Positions 59,782 through 64,000 of a stretch of DNA of 64,000 nucleotides are shown here, in pieces. Source of the DNA: JADCCX01 sp031373545 (GTDB lineage Bacteria > Pseudomonadota > Alphaproteobacteria > Rhizobiales > Beijerinckiaceae); assembly GCA_031373545.1 (NCBI GenBank), contig JANMMT010000029.1, positions 15,542-79,541 of the forward strand. The letters run 5' to 3'. Numbering within the stretch: the stretch's first letter is position 1; every line of letters starts with the position of its first letter. Made by a program: the position numbers and the translations under genes. The notes beneath the pieces are model-generated. The model ran no database searches and was not told where the DNA came from. It saw only the letters and a list, made by a program, of their open reading frames with translations.

Positions 59782-61323
59782 TTACTCATGAATGAACCCC
59801 ACCTTTCCGCGCCAGCCCTGTGGCGGAGCCGCGCCACCCGCCACCCCGTAGACACGGTTCAGGCGGCCCAAGAGAACAGCGCTGGCGTCGGTCGACTCGA
59901 CGAAACCATCGTCTGGACGCGCGAGAGCCGCAGGCGCGCTTGGCTTGGCGATGTAGGGCGTGACCATGATCATCAACTCGGTCTCTTCCTTCAGGAAGTC
60001 GCGCGAGCGGAACAGGGCACCCAGGACCGGCAGGTTGATGAGCCCTGGCACGCCGTTGACGGCCTGGCGCGACGATTGCTGGATGAGGCCTGCGGTCACC
60101 AGCGATCCGCCCGATGGCAGTTCGATCGTGGTGTAGGCCTTGCGGTTGCGGAAGCCCGGGACGGAAGCCTTGCCGATCGACACGGAGTTGGCCGCATCGA
60201 CTTCGCTGACCTCGGTGCCGACACTGAGCGAAATGCGCCCCTCCGAGAGAACAACGGGCGTGAAGTTAAGCATCACGCCATAGGGGCGGTATTCGACGGT
60301 CAGGCGGCTCGTGCCAAGGCCCAGCAAGGAGGTGCCGTTGGTGGTCTCCTCCGAACGTGGCACGGGGATTTCGCCACCGGCGGTGAATTTGGCGGTTTCG
60401 CCCGAAATGGCGGTCAAGGTGGGCTCCGCCAGTGTGCGCAGCAATCCGTGGCGTTCCATCGCCTTGATATCGATGGACTTTTGCAACTCGCTGCCAAGCT
60501 GGGCCCCTGCACCGAACACGCTGGTGGGGATGCCGTTGCCGGCCGAGAGCGGGTTGTCGATGGAGCCGCCGAAGGTCTTGCCTCCGATCTCCCAATTGCC
60601 CCTGAGGTTGACGCCAAGCTGCTTCAGCGCTGTACGCTTCACCTCGGCGATGGTCACCTTCAGCATCACCTGGTCCTTGCCGCGGACCGTCAGGGAGTTG
60701 ATGACGCGGCCCTCGACGTTGCCGTTCGCGGTCTGCGACAGGCCGACGAACCCCTTGGCGATATCAACGGCTTTCTGCGCATCCAGAACGGTGTCGACCA
60801 TGCCGGTCAGCACGATCGAATCCCCGACGCTGACAGCACGGACATCGGCATTGGGCATGGCGGTCTTCAGCGTCTTTTGCAGCAGGCCAGGCTCGCGGCC
60901 GATCTGCATTTCGAAAGCAGCGATCTGTCGCCCTTCGGCATCGAGCGCCATGATGGTGGTCGCGCCTGTGGCGACGCCGATGACGAACAGCTTGCGCGCC
61001 GAGCGCACGACCGCGTTGGCAACGGCTGGATTGGCAACGAAGACTTCCTTGGCGTCACGCGGCAGATCGACGACGATCGAACGGCCGACACCCATCTCGA
61101 TGCTGCGGGCGATCACCTGATCCTGTGCGCCGGTGGCCATGCGGGGCGAGACCGTCCGGGTGTAGGGCACCCCGTCCGTGTCACGTCCCGATTGTGCATC
61201 GGCAGACGGCATGGTGGCCAGTGCGGCGATCACGAGGGCGCTCGCGCCAAGAAGCACGCGCATCCGGCGGGTTGAAGCTCTGTCCGAGCGGGGGTCCACG
61301 GCGTGCATTGCAACAAACCTCAT
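59782..61323 (-). CDS. cpaC: Flp pilus secretin CpaC/RcpA
   Basis: CpaC forms the outer-membrane pore for the Flp pilus. The 513-residue protein has a signal peptide ending ADA-QS, a BON/STN-like N-domain (ARSIEMGVGRSIVVDLPRDA), and the secretin domain with VPGLINLPVLGALFRSRDFL and ELMIMVTPYIAKP. It overlaps cpaB by ATGA. Confidence 0.96.
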   Translation of the reverse strand: MRFVAMHAVDPRSDRASTRRMRVLLGASALVIAALATMPSADAQSGRDTDGVPYTRTVSPRMATGAQDQVIARSIEMGVGRSIVVDLPRDAKEVFVANPAVANAVVRSARKLFVIGVATGATTIMALDAEGRQIAAFEMQIGREPGLLQKTLKTAMPNADVRAVSVGDSIVLTGMVDTVLDAQKAVDIAKGFVGLSQTANGNVEGRVINSLTVRGKDQVMLKVTIAEVKRTALKQLGVNLRGNWEIGGKTFGGSIDNPLSAGNGIPTSVFGAGAQLGSELQKSIDIKAMERHGLLRTLAEPTLTAISGETAKFTAGGEIPVPRSEETTNGTSLLGLGTSRLTVEYRPYGVMLNFTPVVLSEGRISLSVGTEVSEVDAANSVSIGKASVPGFRNRKAYTTIELPSGGSLVTAGLIQQSSRQAVNGVPGLINLPVLGALFRSRDFLKEETELMIMVTPYIAKPSAPAALARPDDGFVESTDASAVLLGRLNRVYGVAGGAAPPQGWRGKVGFIHE

Positions 61324-62120
61324 TTCTTGCCGATGGTCTGGGAGACGCCGAAGCGGACGATTGTCAGCCCCGCTTCTTCCTTCGTGACCGGTGTTTCCGA
61401 TGCGCTCATGTCGGCGATGGAGCGCAGCACGAGCGACAGTTCACCCGTGCGCTGGGCCAGCGTGATCAATTCTGCCTGCTTGGGATCGAGTTCCAGCGTC
61501 GCTGTTTCGCCGACGACGACACGCTCGCCGTTGCGCTCCTGCACGTTCTGCCCGATCGCCAGGATACGAACATTCTGCAGGATTGTTTCCGAGACAAAGA
61601 CATCGGCCTGACGCGAGCGGGTCGCATCATCATCGCGGCCGGTGCGCAGCACGTCGACACGGTCGTTGGGCAGGATGAAACCACCGGCCGTGCGGGCACC
61701 GCTCGACACGATGTTGATGGCGACAGCACGCTTGCCCGAGGGCAGGATCGCCGACATGAAGGCCGTGTTGCCGCTCTTGATCATCTTGTCGCGACGGATC
61801 GGCTCGCCGGCCATCGAAGGGGCACGGGAGACCGAGCCGGAAATATCTTCAAGCGCAGTTGGCGACGCATCCTTGGTGATCATGGCCTCTGACAGCGAGG
61901 ACCGCGGCCAGCGCTGCCAGCGCAGTTGCTCGGCATTGACGAGCGAGCCGACGCCAAGGTCAGCCCCCGCCACCAGCACATCCGCCATGGGCGTGCTGTC
62001 CGCCGGCCCCGCGACCTGCTGGACCACGACCTGGGGCGCACGCAGCCCGGAGGTCAACCAAATCGCGGAGAGGCCGGCGACGCCGGCCACTCCGATTGCC
62101 ATCAACTTTGCAGGTTTCAT
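61320..62120 (-). CDS. cpaB: Flp pilus assembly protein CpaB/RcpC
   Basis: CpaB is a periplasmic pilus assembly factor with SAF-like domains. The 266-residue protein has an N-terminal helix (LMAIGVAGVAGLSAIWLTSGL), a SAF domain (ADVLVAGADLGVGSLVNAEQLRW), and the segment SGNTAFMSAILPSGKRAVAI with GGFILPNDRVDVLRT. ATG at 62120 is used because it precedes the helix directly. About 120 bases separate it from cpaA. Confidence 0.94.
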   Translation of the reverse strand: MKPAKLMAIGVAGVAGLSAIWLTSGLRAPQVVVQQVAGPADSTPMADVLVAGADLGVGSLVNAEQLRWQRWPRSSLSEAMITKDASPTALEDISGSVSRAPSMAGEPIRRDKMIKSGNTAFMSAILPSGKRAVAINIVSSGARTAGGFILPNDRVDVLRTGRDDDATRSRQADVFVSETILQNVRILAIGQNVQERNGERVVVGETATLELDPKQAELITLAQRTGELSLVLRSIADMSASETPVTKEEAGLTIVRFGVSQTIGKK

Positions 62121-62241
62121 ACACAGTATCCCGCTGAACGCCACGAATGCAGTCAGCCGGATATGATCAGGTAAACGTCAAAGTATGGTTAATCGAACGT
62201 ATCAAACTTGGAGATTGCCATGAAATCGGTGCCAAGCCCGA

Positions 62242-62775
62242 TCAGATGATGGCTTTCCAGACAGCGCTGTGCGGGAAAAGCACCAGTGCCGCAATACCCA
62301 GCGCAATGCCGTAAGGGACGCCTGCCTTGGAATCATGCAGGCGCATGATCCATGATTGGCGTGCCGCAAAGGCAGGCAAGGGATGCTGGCGCATGAGGAG
62401 GATTGCAACGGTCAAGGCCCCGCCAAAAACCGACGCCAGCACGAGATATTCCACGAGTTGGCCAAAGCCGATCCAGACCGCCAGGGCCGCCGTGAGTTTG
62501 GCATCGCCGCCACCGATGAACCCGGCGGCGAACAGTCCGAAGGTCACAACGAGCACCAGCATCCCCGCCAGCATGTGCCAACCGAAGATCGTCCAGCCCA
62601 TGCCGACGGACAGGGCGAAAATGGGAAACAGCGACAACACCGCCAGCGACAGGCGGTTGGAAATGCGCATGGAAAACATGTCCGAGAAGCACGCATAGGT
62701 GCACAGCAACGGCAGCGCGATTGTGAGAATCATGCCGGCCAGGGACGGGCTGATGAGTGTCATGTCCATCGCCAT
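62242..62775 (-). CDS. cpaA: Prepilin peptidase CpaA
   Basis: CpaA cleaves Flp prepilins at the inner membrane. The 177-residue protein is almost all membrane helices. The two catalytic aspartates are in CFSDMFSMRISNRLS and FIGGGDAKLTAAL. It is a short A24 form without the methylase domain. ATG at 62775 follows AAGGGGCG; it begins 22 bases after the pilin gene. Confidence 0.94.
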   Translation of the reverse strand: MAMDMTLISPSLAGMILTIALPLLCTYACFSDMFSMRISNRLSLAVLSLFPIFALSVGMGWTIFGWHMLAGMLVLVVTFGLFAAGFIGGGDAKLTAALAVWIGFGQLVEYLVLASVFGGALTVAILLMRQHPLPAFAARQSWIMRLHDSKAGVPYGIALGIAALVLFPHSAVWKAII

Positions 62776-62797
62776 GGTGCGCCCCTTGACCTTCGTT

Positions 62798-62965
62798 TCA
62801 GCCCTTGAGGCCGTTGGAAATCTGAATGTAGAGATTCGTGTAGCCATCCTTGATGGATGTTAGGGACAGGATGATGCCCAGCGCGATCGTGCCTGCGATC
62901 AAACCGTATTCGATGGCGGTCGTGCCGCTTTCATCTTTGAAAAACCTGCGCGTCGCTGCAATCAT
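62798..62965 (-). CDS. Flp-type pilin (second copy)
   Basis: This 55-residue pilin precursor has a basic leader and cleavage site DESG-TTAIEYGLIAG, with Glu at +5 as needed for the pilus core. A hydrophobic helix and a longer polar tail (KDGYTNLYIQISNGLKG) than the first pilin follow. GGGAGGG precedes the ATG at 62965. It lies between the other pilin gene and cpaA and could be the minor or alternative subunit. Confidence 0.92.
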   Translation of the reverse strand: MIAATRRFFKDESGTTAIEYGLIAGTIALGIILSLTSIKDGYTNLYIQISNGLKG

Positions 62966-63050
62966 GACACCCTCCCATCCCTCTTCAGACAAATGGCCCC
63001 CGCTCCTGAGGGAGACGGAGGCCACCTGTTTCATATCGTCTGCAAAGGGC

Positions 63051-63224
63051 TCACTTGGCCTTTGCGAGCTCGCTGCCGATCGTGCTGAACTTGACGTTCA
63101 GTTCCGACTTCACGGTGCCCAGAGCGGCGATGATGCCCACGCCGATGATGGCGGCGATCAGGCCATACTCGATAGCGGTTGCGCCGGATTCGTCTTTGAC
63201 AAAACGCGAGAAGAGAGACTTCAT
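63051..63224 (-). CDS. pilA: Flp-type pilin (first copy, major pilin candidate)
   Basis: This 57-residue prepilin has leader MKSLFSRFVKDESG and mature start ATAIEYGLIAAIIGVGI, followed by a short amphipathic tail. AGGAG lies before the ATG at 63224. It is the first gene of the pilus operon, with the promoter region directly upstream, the usual place of the major pilin. Confidence 0.94.
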   Translation of the reverse strand: MKSLFSRFVKDESGATAIEYGLIAAIIGVGIIAALGTVKSELNVKFSTIGSELAKAK

Positions 63225-63590
63225 GGTGATACTCCTGACTCCACTGATGGTTCACCCGCCGACCCTTATCTGGGCCGTTCAGTACCGACGCCAGTTGTAG
63301 GCCTCATCCGTTGCGGCACGGTTAATTTCGCTGCGCACAAAGCCCCTGCAACGGGCATTTGCGGCGGATGGTTAAGACTTTGACGCTCTCGCAACGTCAA
63401 TTCCTGCGGCTTAGAACTTCCGCATCAATGTCGTGATTCACCTAGAACATCAGTGACTTGAGCTATGATTTTTTCGCATCGGGCCGGCAGATGAGGGCCG
63501 TTTGGGCGCGGCACCCCTGCGCGGTCCGCCCGTGCGCGCACCACAACCTCACGGCGGCGATGCAGATATTCCTCAGGTTGCAGAGCCCGT
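63225..63590 (-). promoter_or_regulatory. Pilus operon upstream region with CtrA-like half sites
   Basis: No gene is visible here. On the minus strand TTAACCAT (63368-63375) and TTAACC (63320-63325) resemble CtrA half sites, and a GANTC methylation site (GACTC, 63237-63241) lies near the start codon. In Caulobacter pilA is CtrA-activated, so cell-cycle control is possible here. The paired TTAA-N7-TTAA form is absent. Confidence 0.35.
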
Positions 63591-64000
63591 TCAAACGCCC
63601 TGTCGGAAATGCTTGCTCAGCCGCAGGCCCTGGGATTGGTAATGGGAACCCGGCAGCGCGCCGTAGAGCATGTCCGGCTCTTCGGACAATTTCTCGAACA
63701 CAAGACGGCCAATGGTCTGGCCATGCTCCAGCGTGAAGGGCACCTCGAAGGAACGGACTTCAAGCACAGCCCGCGCCCGCTGCCCACCGGCCCGCGCACT
63801 GCCAAAACCGGGATCGAAGAAGCCCGCGTAATGCACACGGAAATCACCCATGACCGGATCGAAAGGCACCATCTCGGCGGCCGCTTCGGGCGGGATATGC
63901 ACCGTCTCGCGCGAGGCGAGAATATAGAACTGGCCCGGATCGAGGATCAGCTCCGGCCGACCGCGAATTTCGATGGGCTCCCAGAAGTCATGGATCTCGT
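63591..64000 (-). CDS. dcd: 2'-deoxycytidine 5'-triphosphate deaminase, C-terminal part (runs off the window)
   Basis: The reading frame is open to the window edge, so the 5' end is missing. The visible 136 residues match the C-terminal half of the long alphaproteobacterial dCTP deaminase (dUTPase-like fold): an ILASRETV segment, AAEMVPFDPVMGDFRVHYAG, FFDPGFG, and GQTIGRLVFEKL. It makes dUTP from dCTP for thymidylate synthesis. Stop codon TGA lies at 63591-63593. Confidence 0.85.
   Translation of the reverse strand, partial: EIHDFWEPIEIRGRPELILDPGQFYILASRETVHIPPEAAAEMVPFDPVMGDFRVHYAGFFDPGFGSARAGGQRARAVLEVRSFEVPFTLEHGQTIGRLVFEKLSEEPDMLYGALPGSHYQSQGLRLSKHFRQGV

Overview
This 64 kb window is chromosomal DNA from a GC-rich alphaproteobacterium, most likely a Hyphomicrobiales (Rhizobiales-type) species. 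The evidence is the conserved pairs fliK-flgD, sdhE-mfd and metX-metW, the complete cpa/tad pilus operon, a GTTC-N7-GTTC LexA box of the alphaproteobacterial type, and the long-form dCTP deaminase at the right edge. Genus cannot be fixed from the sequence. Most genes are core metabolism, packed in short operons with ATGA overlaps.

Layout. 0-2.6 kb: a tyrosine-rich secreted repeat protein, then mnmA with a PmtA-like methyltransferase. 2.7-5 kb: flagellar fliK-flgD. 5-7 kb: groES-groEL behind a CIRCE operator. 7.3-10 kb: acyl-CoA ligase and a BASS-type transporter, joined by a 17-bp tandem repeat carrying ribosome binding sites. 10-14.8 kb: chemoreceptor, tRNA-Val, GST, GNAT, exonuclease-like protein, rhodanese and DUF3253. 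14.7-19.3 kb: sdhE-mfd and rpmI-rplT. 19.5-22.1 kb: YaiI, metX and metW. 22.2-25.9 kb is the most accessory-looking part: two tandem M91-like zinc metalloprotease paralogs, then an AMP nucleosidase gene cut by an in-frame amber codon. 26-33.4 kb: pheT (+) and pheS (-) lie apart in opposite orientation, with an M20 peptidase, SOS-type ssb, panC and small proteins between them. 33.4-38.3 kb: a frameshifted NUDIX gene, secreted small proteins, Hsp20, a 143-bp MITE-like element abutting a PL5-type lyase gene, and a hybrid histidine kinase. 38.5-42.3 kb: AEC carrier, gluQ, AlkA-like glycosylase, carboxylesterase and an unknown protein. 42.3-51.3 kb: a PLP lyase, an ArgE-like deacetylase and a LysR regulator divergent from a five-gene oligopeptide ABC transporter. 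51.4-52.5 kb: an Xre-RES toxin-antitoxin module. 52.5-54.3 kb: queE-queD-queC. 54.3-63.2 kb: the Flp pilus operon on the minus strand, with two pilins. A dCTP deaminase gene runs off the right edge.

How the genes connect: queEDC make preQ0 for queuosine and GluQ glutamylates that base on tRNA-Asp, so both ends of one tRNA modification route are present; MnmA thiolates other tRNAs. MetX and MetW act together in methionine synthesis. The LysR, ArgE-like enzyme, PLP lyase and Dpp-like transporter look like an uptake-and-degradation locus for a peptide or amino-acid derivative (inference). Flagellar genes, a chemoreceptor and Flp pili indicate motility and surface attachment.

The features most worth a second look are the M91-like pair with its start-overlapping inverted repeat, the amber codon in amn, the repeated Shine-Dalgarno/ATG units before the BASS transporter, the MITE that ends inside a ribosome binding site, and the near-leaderless Xre-RES promoter/operator.
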